DNA of 8,003 nt from contig JAFCEI010000029.1 in assembly GCA_017609245.1 (NCBI GenBank), forward strand, positions 1-8,003, in the 5' to 3' direction. Below, one piece after another: positions 1 to 6,411 of the stretch. A model generated the notes under the pieces. The model made no database searches, had not been told where the DNA came from, and saw nothing but the letters and a program-made list of their open reading frames with translations. Both the position numbers and the translations under genes were made by a program. The stretch's first letter is position 1; every line of letters begins with the position of its first letter. Source of the DNA: Candidatus Woesearchaeota archaeon. Its GTDB lineage: Archaea > Nanobdellota > Nanobdellia > Woesearchaeales > JAFCFN01.

Positions 1-1
1 G

Positions 2-1612
2 ATTCTTTATGAAGAAAAAGAAACAAGGCTGGAGACGCTGCGGAAAGTTTTTGGGATTGATAAATACAAGCAGATAAGGGAAAATAGCTCCATCTTTATA
101 AAAGAGCTAAAAGAGAGGATTGCCCTGAACCAAGGGGTTGTTGCTGATCTGGATTTTAAAAAAAAACAAAAGAGCCTAAAGCAGGAAGAGATCAAAAAGG
201 TTGAACAGAAGATTATCGAGCTAGAGCCTGAAATCAATGAATTAAACTCAAAAGTTAAGGCAAAAAAAGAGCAGATTGTGCTGATTGAAGGCAAGATCCA
301 GGAGCAAAACAATCTGAAGAGAGAGTTGGATGTTGCTGAAGCTAATCTTAAGAATCTGTTAGGGCAGAGGGAGAGGAATAACAAAAATATTGAACTGCTT
401 GATAAGCAAATTACTGAATTAAATGAAGAATTAGAAGGGAAACAAGAGGTTGATCTGAACAAAGTAATTGAAGAGAGAAGGATCGTTGAAGAGTCTATAA
501 TCTTTGAAGAAGAAAAAGCAAAAGAGATTGAACAAAAGGTTAATGAACTGAATGTTAGAAAGAAACATGCTGTTGAAAACAAAAAAAAGATACTTGATTT
601 TGACAAGTGCCCTACATGTGAGCAGGTTGTTGGAGCTGAGTATAAGAATGCTGTTTCTTTAAAAGTTAACAAAGAAGTATTAGGATTTGACCAGAAGATA
701 AAAATATATTCAGAGCAGTCAGATATTGTCAATAATAAGATCAAAGAACTAAACTTGAGACTAGGCGAGCTTATGAAAAGGCAGAATGAACTGTCTGCGG
801 CGAGCATTAAGCTGAAGAACCTTCATGAAAAACAAAAGATGAGACGAGAATTGGCTCTGCAGCAGGATGATATCAAGAAAAATATCGGAAAGATAAATGT
901 CAAGAAGCTGCAGCTAAATGAGAGATTAAGTGTTTTTAAGGATGTTTCTGAAGAATATGCCAGGCTAAAGCCTGAGCTGGATGTTTTATCAGAAAAAACC
1001 GCGAAAATTGAAAAAGAAAAATATGGATTTGAAAGGGAAAAGCAAAGTTTGGTGACTTATATGTCAGACCTTGACAAAGAGATAGAGAAAAAAGAGAAAG
1101 CTAAGCTGATAATCAAAAAATTATCAGAAACAAGGAATTGGCTTGACAGCTATTTTGTGAATCTGATGGCAACTATTGAAAAGCAGATCATGCTAAGGGC
1201 ATTTTATGATTTTGATAATGCTTTCAGGGAGTGGTTTAACTGCCTAATTGAAGATGAGACTATGGCTGGCAGGTTGGATACCAACTTCTCACCAGTCATT
1301 GAACAAAATGATTATGATATAGATGTAAGCAATTTGAGCGGCGGTGAGAAGACTGCCTGCGCTCTTGCTTACAGGCTGTCATTGAACAAGACGATTAATG
1401 ACATGATAGGAGGCATAAAAACCAAGGACTTGATCATACTTGATGAACCAACTGACGGATTTTCAAATGAGCAGCTTGATAAGGTCAGGGATGTGCTTGA
1501 TCAGCTGAATATTGCACAGACCATTCTTGTGAGCCATGAAAACAAGATTGAGAGTTTTGTTGACCATATTATCAGGGTTGGCAAACAAGAGCATGAAAGT
1601 TTTATTGTTTAG
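2..1612 (+). CDS. rad50: Rad50/SbcC-type DNA repair ATPase, C-terminal part (5' truncated by window edge)
   Basis: The frame is open from the left edge, leaving 536 visible residues; the N-terminal Walker A lobe lies outside. Near the visible N-terminus is a Rad50-like segment (FGIDKYKQIREN), then a Lys/Glu-rich coiled coil. A zinc hook CPTC follows at visible residues 203-206 (bases 608-619), then the returning coiled coil. The C-terminal ABC lobe carries the signature LSGGEK (445-450), Walker B LIILDEP (477-483) with a D-loop after it, and the H-loop histidine in VSHE (512). By family knowledge, Rad50 dimerises through Cys-Zn-Cys hooks and works with the Mre11 nuclease to tether and process DNA ends; an mre11 gene may lie just upstream. 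The coiled-coil arms, roughly 150 residues each, are short for Rad50, and the CPTCEQ hook also resembles phage gp46-like ATPases. The first in-frame start-like codon inside the window (near 278) lies within the coiled coil and is not the real start. It could also be labelled a generic SMC-family ATPase. Confidence 0.9.
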   Translation: MLYEEKETRLETLRKVFGIDKYKQIRENSSIFIKELKERIALNQGVVADLDFKKKQKSLKQEEIKKVEQKIIELEPEINELNSKVKAKKEQIVLIEGKIQEQNNLKRELDVAEANLKNLLGQRERNNKNIELLDKQITELNEELEGKQEVDLNKVIEERRIVEESIIFEEEKAKEIEQKVNELNVRKKHAVENKKKILDFDKCPTCEQVVGAEYKNAVSLKVNKEVLGFDQKIKIYSEQSDIVNNKIKELNLRLGELMKRQNELSAASIKLKNLHEKQKMRRELALQQDDIKKNIGKINVKKLQLNERLSVFKDVSEEYARLKPELDVLSEKTAKIEKEKYGFEREKQSLVTYMSDLDKEIEKKEKAKLIIKKLSETRNWLDSYFVNLMATIEKQIMLRAFYDFDNAFREWFNCLIEDETMAGRLDTNFSPVIEQNDYDIDVSNLSGGEKTACALAYRLSLNKTINDMIGGIKTKDLIILDEPTDGFSNEQLDKVRDVLDQLNIAQTILVSHENKIESFVDHIIRVGKQEHESFIV

Positions 1613-1641
1613 GTCCGATATATGTAGAAAGATTTATACAA

Positions 1642-1664
1642 CAAAAATTGCGCACCAATTTTTG
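1642..1664 (+). terminator. Perfect 9-bp hairpin after rad50, followed by an oligo-T run
   Basis: CAAAAATTG (1642-1650) and CAATTTTTG (1656-1664) are exact reverse complements around the 5-base loop CGCAC. The hairpin starts 29 bases after the rad50 stop. A run of seven T lies downstream at 1691-1697, which fits archaeal oligo-U termination. The stem is AT-rich and weak, and the T run does not directly follow it, so it could instead be an RNA-processing element or a protein-binding site. Confidence 0.4.
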
Positions 1665-1697
1665 AGCATAAATCTTCAAAAAAAGGAAAATTTTTTT

Positions 1698-1740
1698 CGA
1701 TAGATTTATAAAGAAATAAGCCAAACTTATATTCGGGTGA
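1698..1740 (+). promoter_or_regulatory. Archaeal promoter and Shine-Dalgarno site of the membrane protein gene
   Basis: A TATA box (ATTTATAAA, within 1698-1713) is centred near 1708, predicting a transcription start about 25 bases downstream, around 1732-1735. The Shine-Dalgarno sequence GGTGAT (1736-1741) is complementary to the archaeal 16S 3' end and sits 7-8 bases before the ATG at 1749. The result would be a very short leader with the ribosome site almost at the 5' end. The 16-base block CGATAGATTT(A/T)TAAAG recurs at 3171. A second TATA-like box with an upstream GAAAG lies at about 1627-1639. Confidence 0.65.
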
Positions 1741-1748
1741 TTAGTTAG

Positions 1749-3170
1749 ATGGGCAATAGGAGATTAGGGATTTTAATAACATTATTTCTTATATGCGCAA
1801 GCTCTGTTATCGCAACTGATTTTGTTGTTGATATTGATCCTGTCAAAGACAAGATTGCTTCAAATGAATCTGCTGTGTTTGAGCTGAGCATAGATAATTT
1901 TGGGAAAGATGACAGGTTCTCGCTGTCAAGCAAAGACCCAAGATGGAGCTTGTTGACAGTGCCGTTGACCCATTTTACATCAGGAGTTCCTGTAGAAGCT
2001 AATGGAACAAGTGATGGAACAACTATTTATCTTAAGCCTGTTGGTCTAAGTGTTGGTAAATATAAAGTTGGGTTTGAGATCAGCTCAAGAAATACTGGTG
2101 AAACACAAGAAGAGCTGCTTGATATCGAGATTGGTTCTTATGCAGCTGGTCAACCAGTTATCAGGACTGGACTGGAATTGGTGCCTGCAGTCACTTTGCC
2201 AGGCAACAAGATATCAATAAAAGTTAATCTTGAGAACCAGAATACGCTAAATATGCAGGGTTTAAGCCTAAAGATTGTTTCTGATCTTGTAAGCGCTGAA
2301 GAAAAATTTGATCTTGCTGCTCTTGAAGAGAAAACTCTGGAATTGACTGCTGATATTGATGCGTCAGCGGAGGCAAAAGAATACAACATCAAAGCGATCA
2401 TTACAAGGGATAATGAGATAGTTGGGCAAACTGAAGCCATATTAAGCGTATTAACATCTCTGCCTGAGTTCAAGAAAGAAGTTATCAGCTCAACCGGATT
2501 TTTAAAAGCTATTGATGAACTGACCGTAACAAATGACGGCAATGCAAGGATTGCCAAGACAGTCACTATGCCTGCCAGCACAATCAAAAGATGGTTCACA
2601 TCAGCTGAGCCTGATTTCAAGGTTGTGAAACAGGATGGAAAGAGATTGATCGGATGGGATGTTGATCTGAAAGCTGGCGAATCAATGAGGATTGTGATTA
2701 CCCGAGATTACAAGACATTCACTTTTGCTGTAGTTCTTATCTTTGCCCTTATTGCTGCTTACTTTGTCGTAAGGCCTTCAGTTTATGCAAAAAAAACAGC
2801 CATGAAGATATCAAAAAAAGAGGGTGGAATTGGGGAGCTGAACATATTATTAAAGGTAAAGAACAGAAGCAACAAGACAATCCAAGATGTCATGGTTGAA
2901 GATTCAATTCCAAAGATAGCTGAACTGGTCAAGGAAGAATATGTGGGGACACTTGCACCTGCTTCTATATTCAGGCATGAGACAAGAGGGACTGTCATGA
3001 GATGGGAGTTGGGCAATCTAGAGCCAAAAGAAGAAAGATTGCTAAGATACAGGCTAAAATCAAGGATCAGCATTCTAGGAAGTTTCAATCTTCCAAAGAT
3101 AAAGGTCAAGTATGTCCAGGATGAAAAGCCAGTGACAATCTACAGCAGAAAGAAAAGAATTGTTGGCTAG
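1749..3170 (+). CDS. Secreted/membrane-anchored beta-sandwich protein of unknown function
   Basis: A 473-residue protein. The N-terminus is a signal peptide (Arg-Arg at 4-5, hydrophobic 6-21, plausible cleavage after Ala22). Residues 23 to about 322 look like two or three Ig-like beta-sandwich domains of the COG1470/NEW3 kind, with recurrent phrases such as VNLENQNTLNMQGL and ELTVTNDGNARI. One transmembrane helix covers about 324-341. A Lys/Arg-rich stretch follows, indicating a cytoplasmic C-terminus by the positive-inside rule. Residues 344-473 form another beta-rich, DUF11-like domain (NRSNKTIQDVMVEDSIP; WELGNLEPKEERLLRYRL) ending in basic residues. The start is fixed by the Shine-Dalgarno at 1736 and the signal peptide. 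Its own promoter separates it from rad50, and the S6e promoter begins immediately after its stop codon. No catalytic motif is visible, so a scaffold or cell-envelope role is only a guess. I do not recognise a named family. Confidence 0.85.
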   Translation: MGNRRLGILITLFLICASSVIATDFVVDIDPVKDKIASNESAVFELSIDNFGKDDRFSLSSKDPRWSLLTVPLTHFTSGVPVEANGTSDGTTIYLKPVGLSVGKYKVGFEISSRNTGETQEELLDIEIGSYAAGQPVIRTGLELVPAVTLPGNKISIKVNLENQNTLNMQGLSLKIVSDLVSAEEKFDLAALEEKTLELTADIDASAEAKEYNIKAIITRDNEIVGQTEAILSVLTSLPEFKKEVISSTGFLKAIDELTVTNDGNARIAKTVTMPASTIKRWFTSAEPDFKVVKQDGKRLIGWDVDLKAGESMRIVITRDYKTFTFAVVLIFALIAAYFVVRPSVYAKKTAMKISKKEGGIGELNILLKVKNRSNKTIQDVMVEDSIPKIAELVKEEYVGTLAPASIFRHETRGTVMRWELGNLEPKEERLLRYRLKSRISILGSFNLPKIKVKYVQDEKPVTIYSRKKRIVG

Positions 3171-3214
3171 CGATAGATTTTTAAAGGATTATATTCTTGT
3201 ATTTTATAGGGGGT
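3171..3214 (+). promoter_or_regulatory. Promoter and Shine-Dalgarno site of the S6e-aIF2gamma operon
   Basis: The block CGATAGATTTTTAAAG starts right after the stop of the membrane protein gene. It contains a TATA box centred near 3181, predicting transcription start near 3205-3208. AGGGGGT (3208-3214) then acts as Shine-Dalgarno just upstream of the ATG at 3218. The promoter differs from the one at 1698-1713 at a single base out of 16. Confidence 0.6.
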
Positions 3215-3217
3215 AAA

Positions 3218-3763
3218 ATGGTACAATTTAAACTCGTGATATCAGACCCTAAGACAGGCAAGACTGTTCAAAGGGAAGCAAGTGAAGATGATTCTTCTAG
3301 ATTAAATGGTATGAAAATAGGCGATATTGTTAAAGGAGAAACCATGGGTTTGACTGGTTATGAATTTGAGATAACTGGCGGAAGCGACTACTGCGGTTTT
3401 CCTATGAGGAGAGACATAACAGGCATCAGAAGAAAAAAAATTCTTATTGTCAAAGGCATTGGACTAAACAAAACTGCAAAAGGCATGAAAAAAAGAAAAA
3501 CAGTTGCAGGCAATACTATCCATCCAAAGACAGCCCAGATAAACCTAAAGATTGTCAAGGCTGGAAAAGAAAACTTGTTTGAATCTAAGAAAGAAGGTGA
3601 AGTTGAAGCAACTTCTGCTGAAGAAGCTAAACCAGCAGAAGCGCCTAAAGCAGAAGAGAAACCTAAAGAAGAAGTGAAGCCTAAAGAAAAAGCAGAAGAA
3701 AAAAAGGAAGAAGCTCCTAAAGAAGAGAAGAAAGAGGAAAAGACAAAGGAGAAAAAAGAATAA
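3218..3763 (+). CDS. rps6e: 30S ribosomal protein S6e with an acidic/basic C-terminal extension
   Basis: A 181-residue protein of the small ribosomal subunit. Residues 1-125 are the S6e core, with hallmark stretches GGSDYCGFPMRRD (54-66), RRKKILIVKGIG (71-82) and KKRKTVAGNTI (91-101). Archaeal S6e usually ends near this point. Here residues 126-181 form a low-complexity tail of Glu, Lys, Ala and Pro, probably disordered. The start ATG at 3218 (MVQFKL) is preferred over an in-frame upstream start codon at 3197. The family begins at that Met, it follows the strong AGGGGGT ribosome site, and the upstream codon probably precedes the predicted transcription start. The stop lies 2 bases before aIF2-gamma, so the two genes are surely cotranscribed, a pairing seen in many archaea. 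Confidence 0.96.
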   Translation: MVQFKLVISDPKTGKTVQREASEDDSSRLNGMKIGDIVKGETMGLTGYEFEITGGSDYCGFPMRRDITGIRRKKILIVKGIGLNKTAKGMKKRKTVAGNTIHPKTAQINLKIVKAGKENLFESKKEGEVEATSAEEAKPAEAPKAEEKPKEEVKPKEKAEEKKEEAPKEEKKEEKTKEKKE

Positions 3764-3765
3764 TT

Positions 3766-4992
3766 ATGGCTGACATCATAAAAAACCAACCAGAGATTAA
3801 TATTGGTTTAGTTGGTCATGTTGATCACGGAAAAACAACCTTGGTCAAGGCATTAAGCGGAAAGTGGACAGACACCCATTCTGAAGAACTAAAAAGAGGA
3901 ATTACAATAAGGTTAGGTTATGCTGACTGTGTTTTTTATAAGTGCTCCAAATGCAAAAGTTATTCTGTAACTGAAAAATGCCCCTGCGGCGGAAAGGCAG
4001 TCCCAGTAAGAAAGGTCAGTTTTGTTGATGCTCCTGGCCACGAAAGCCTGATGGCAACAATGCTTTCAGGGGCTACAATCATGGACGGAGCTTTGGTGCT
4101 TGTTTCTGCAACAGAAGGGATACAAGCCCAGACAAGAGAACATCTTATGGCCCTACAGATTGCAGGGATAAAAAATATTGTAATTGCCCAGAATAAGATT
4201 GATATTGTGAGTGACGAGCAGGCATTAAAAAATTATGAAGAGATAAAAGAATTTACAAAAGATACTGATTATAAAGATGCTCCAATTGTCCCTATCTCTG
4301 CCCAGCATAATACAAATATTGATGTTTTAATACAGGCAATTGAAGAAAACATACCTACTCCTAAAAGAGATTTAAAAATAAATCCCTTGATGCTGATTGC
4401 AAGGAGTTTTGACATAAACAAGCCCGGAACCGAGATTGAAAAGATTACAGGAGGTGTGCTTGGCGGAGCTTTAAAGCAAGGCAAGCTGACAATCGGCCAA
4501 GATATAGAGATAAAACCTGGGCGAAAGATTGAAAAGAAAGGGCAAGTTATGTGGGAGCCTATAAAAACAAAGATAAGCGGATTGATGACTGGAGGGGAGA
4601 GTGTCGATGAGATTCATCCAGGCGGAAATGTCGCCATATTAACAACTCTGGATCCAGGCATTGTAAAAGCAGATTCTCTGGCAGGCAATGTAGTGGGGCT
4701 ACATGGAAACATGCCTGGCATGTGGGGTGAATTAGAGTTAGAGATCAATTTATTAGACAAGGTCATTGGAGCTAAAAAAGAGGCAAAAGTAGACCCAATA
4801 AAACAAACAGAAGTTCTGATGCTTAATGTAAATGCTGCAACAACAGTAGGTGTTGTGACAGGCTTGGGAAAAAATACGATCAAATGCAAGTTGAAGATAC
4901 CTGTGTGTGCAGGCAAGGGTGACAGGATAACCATTTCTAGAAGAATTGAAAACAGGTTCAGATTGATCGGTTACGGAGTTATCAGAGGATAA
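3766..4992 (+). CDS. eif2g: Translation initiation factor aIF2 subunit gamma
   Basis: A 408-residue GTPase core of the aIF2 complex, which delivers initiator Met-tRNA to the small ribosomal subunit; its length is normal for the family. The G domain shows the P-loop GHVDHGKT (17-24), switch I region with RGITI (44-48), DAPGH (88-92), NKID (143-146) and SAQ (178-180). A zinc knuckle with cysteines 60, 63, 72 and 74 (CxxC-x8-CxC) sits between switch I and DAPGH, which separates IF2-gamma from EF-Tu/EF-1A and SelB. Two beta-barrel domains follow: RSFDINKPG opens domain II, and the C-terminal barrel includes KCKLKIPVCAGKGDRITISRR. It is the second gene of the S6e operon. A GGAG about 14 bases upstream is too distant to be convincing, so translational coupling to S6e is likely. 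Its stop TAA directly abuts the opposite-strand stop of the hydrolase gene. Confidence 0.97.
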   Translation: MADIIKNQPEINIGLVGHVDHGKTTLVKALSGKWTDTHSEELKRGITIRLGYADCVFYKCSKCKSYSVTEKCPCGGKAVPVRKVSFVDAPGHESLMATMLSGATIMDGALVLVSATEGIQAQTREHLMALQIAGIKNIVIAQNKIDIVSDEQALKNYEEIKEFTKDTDYKDAPIVPISAQHNTNIDVLIQAIEENIPTPKRDLKINPLMLIARSFDINKPGTEIEKITGGVLGGALKQGKLTIGQDIEIKPGRKIEKKGQVMWEPIKTKISGLMTGGESVDEIHPGGNVAILTTLDPGIVKADSLAGNVVGLHGNMPGMWGELELEINLLDKVIGAKKEAKVDPIKQTEVLMLNVNAATTVGVVTGLGKNTIKCKLKIPVCAGKGDRITISRRIENRFRLIGYGVIRG

Positions 4993-5779
4993 TTATCTCT
5001 TTTTTAAGAATTCAAGAATGTTGTTTTCAAAAGATTTCTGATGCTTTAGCGAAAAATTGTGATTGCCTTCTAATTCTTTTAATTCGCTGTGTTTTATCTT
5101 GTTGTGAAGAATCAAGTATGATCTGTCTGAATAGATCTCATCATGCTCTGGGTGTAATATCAGTGTTGGTATGCTGATACATTCTAATTTATCCTTAAGA
5201 TTGGTTTTGACCAAAGCTTTTGCGATGCTTTTCATATTCTTTCTTGAGGTAGCAACTGAGCCATAATAAGCAAAACTTATTTCGCTCTTTTTCCTAAGTT
5301 TTGAAAAATCAAATGTTTTTTTGGTTTCCTGTAAAATATCCATGTCAATGCATTTAACATGACCAATATCATGTCTATTAAAATAAAAGATGGTCTCAAT
5401 GCTTTCAATGAGGTTGCATATGATGTGCTGACAACAACCAGTCTGTCAACTTTTTTAGGGAAAAGAAGCGCAAACTCCAGTGTAATCTCTCCGCTGCTTC
5501 CAATCAGCGTGCATTTCTTAACTGCCTCTTTTTTTAATATCAGGCTGATATCTTCGCATAAGCTTCCAAATGACACTTCTGAATTTTTGTTCTCACTCAG
5601 ACCATGCCCCCTTATATCAACATTGATTACTTTATAGCCTTTTTTGCGAAGAAATTGGCAGCAGTTTTGTGCTGAGTGTGATTCATCCCAAGAGAATGCA
5701 AAACAGCGTTTTTTTTCCTCTTGCTGTTCAGGAGATCATAATAAATTTTGCTTTTATCAAATGAAGTTACACATTCCAT
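4993..5779 (-). pseudogene. Alpha/beta hydrolase, full length but interrupted by two -1 frameshifts
   Basis: Read leftward from ATG at 5779, three segments in successive -1 frames make one hydrolase of about 262 residues. Segment 1 (5779 to about 5639; stop in its own frame at 5627) carries NAVLHSLGMNH, the oxyanion-loop strand. Segment 2 (about 5639-5316; own stop at 5277) continues with GYKVINVDIRGHGLSE, a nucleophile region LIGSSGEITLEFALLFP, and a hydrophobic cap. Segment 3 (about 5316-4993) has FDFSKLRKK, the acid strand PTLILHPEHDEI and the histidine motif EGNHNF near the C-terminus. The order and spacing match serine alpha/beta hydrolases. The elbow is GSSGE, not GxSxG, and is about two residues shorter than usual before LEFA, which may signal decay. 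Both shifts fall in A runs. It follows DUF655 by 12 bases without a Shine-Dalgarno. Alternatives are assembly error or real slippage. The substrate is unknown. Confidence 0.75.
5000..5005 (+). terminator. Oligo-T run just after aIF2-gamma
   Basis: CTCTTTTTTAAG follows the aIF2-gamma stop by seven bases. Archaeal RNA polymerase stops at U-runs without needing a hairpin, so this is a plausible end for the rightward transcript. It lies inside the 3' end of the opposing hydrolase gene, so it may equally be coding sequence (Leu-Lys-Lys) with no such role. Confidence 0.3.
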
Positions 5780-5791
5780 CTTTTTTTAAAA

Positions 5792-6364
5792 CTAAAATCC
5801 AACAAACAGCAGGTGTTTTTCTCTGCCTTCCAGCTCTGCAAGAATTCTTTTGATTATAATCTCTTCCGGGTTAGGCATTAGCTTGACTCTTTTCTTTATA
5901 TCATCAAAGCTTTTGAATGGCTTTTCTTTTCTTGCCTCAACTATTTCCCACATATGCTTCTTGCCTATGCCTGGCAGCAGTTCAATCTGGTGTATTCTTG
6001 TACTTAGAGGCTGGGCTTTGTTGAAAAAGTCTACAAATCTCTGCTCATTTTTCTCAACAAGGTCCTTGACTGCAAAGTTAAGCTCATTTCTTGCTGTAGC
6101 AGTCAGCTTGTCAAAAGGCAGTTTGCCGAGAATGTGGTGTATCTTCTCTCTTTTCTCAGCACCTATATATACTTCTTCATAAGGCTGCAAAAATATATCT
6201 CTTTTTGGGACTAGTTCAAGTAAAGTAAAATGTTCTTTTCCTATTGCCTGTGCAATTGCTGTTTTCCTGTAAGCAGGTCTTGGATCAAGAGGATAGCCAT
6301 TTGGCAGATAATCTAGCACAATTGCCTTTTCTTCCTTTGGCCGCTCTTTTCTATGAAATTCCAT
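5792..6364 (-). CDS. DUF655 family protein with helix-hairpin-helix (putative nucleic-acid-binding)
   Basis: A 190-residue archaeal conserved protein. Residues 12-75 form a beta-rich, probably OB-like half (KAIVLDYLPNGYPLDPRP; FTLLELVPKRDI; EEVYIGAEKREKI). Residues 85-120 are helical. A helix-hairpin-helix motif with hairpin LLPGIGKK (129-136) and a following helix rich in Lys/Glu spans about 124-165. By family knowledge DUF655 is restricted to archaea and travels with L21e, rpoF and ksgA, suggesting a role with RNA or DNA in ribosome or transcription functions; no biochemical activity is established that I know of. It lies 47 bases after rpoF in the same orientation. No clear Shine-Dalgarno precedes the ATG. 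The sequence upstream is AT-rich (TTAAATTAAATATTT) but too close to the ATG for a normal TATA box. The next gene is the broken hydrolase where ksgA would often be. Confidence 0.9.
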   Translation of the reverse strand: MEFHRKERPKEEKAIVLDYLPNGYPLDPRPAYRKTAIAQAIGKEHFTLLELVPKRDIFLQPYEEVYIGAEKREKIHHILGKLPFDKLTATARNELNFAVKDLVEKNEQRFVDFFNKAQPLSTRIHQIELLPGIGKKHMWEIVEARKEKPFKSFDDIKKRVKLMPNPEEIIIKRILAELEGREKHLLFVGF

Positions 6365-6411
6365 CTTGAAATATTTAATTTAACGCCTCTCTGAGAAGTA
6401 AACCCTCTTAT

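Noticed and set aside
7..807. Long reading frame on the - strand opposite rad50
   Set aside because: Its product is Ser/Phe/Leu-rich low-complexity text typical of the complement of a Lys/Glu coiled coil; rad50 on the + strand has clear motifs.
2150..3109. Two - strand frames opposite the membrane protein gene
   Set aside because: No recognisable domains or ribosome sites; the + strand frame has a signal peptide, promoter and Shine-Dalgarno.
3197..3217. Upstream start codon giving S6e seven extra residues
   Set aside because: The S6e family starts at MVQFKL, and the Shine-Dalgarno AGGGGGT lies between the two candidate starts.
3388..3789. Ser/Phe-rich - strand frame opposite S6e
   Set aside because: It is the complement of the S6e core and its Lys/Glu tail; S6e is unmistakable.
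5640..5700. Placing the first hydrolase frameshift earlier, at the GGGATG near 5688, to read WDESHSAQNCCQFLRKKGYK
   Set aside because: The reading HSLGMNHTQHKTAANFFAKK followed by GYKV looks more like an alpha/beta hydrolase and needs only one slip at the A run. The alternative cannot be fully excluded without an alignment.
5359..5853. Small + strand frames across the hydrolase and DUF655 region
   Set aside because: They are shadows of the - strand genes, with no start signals or known domains.
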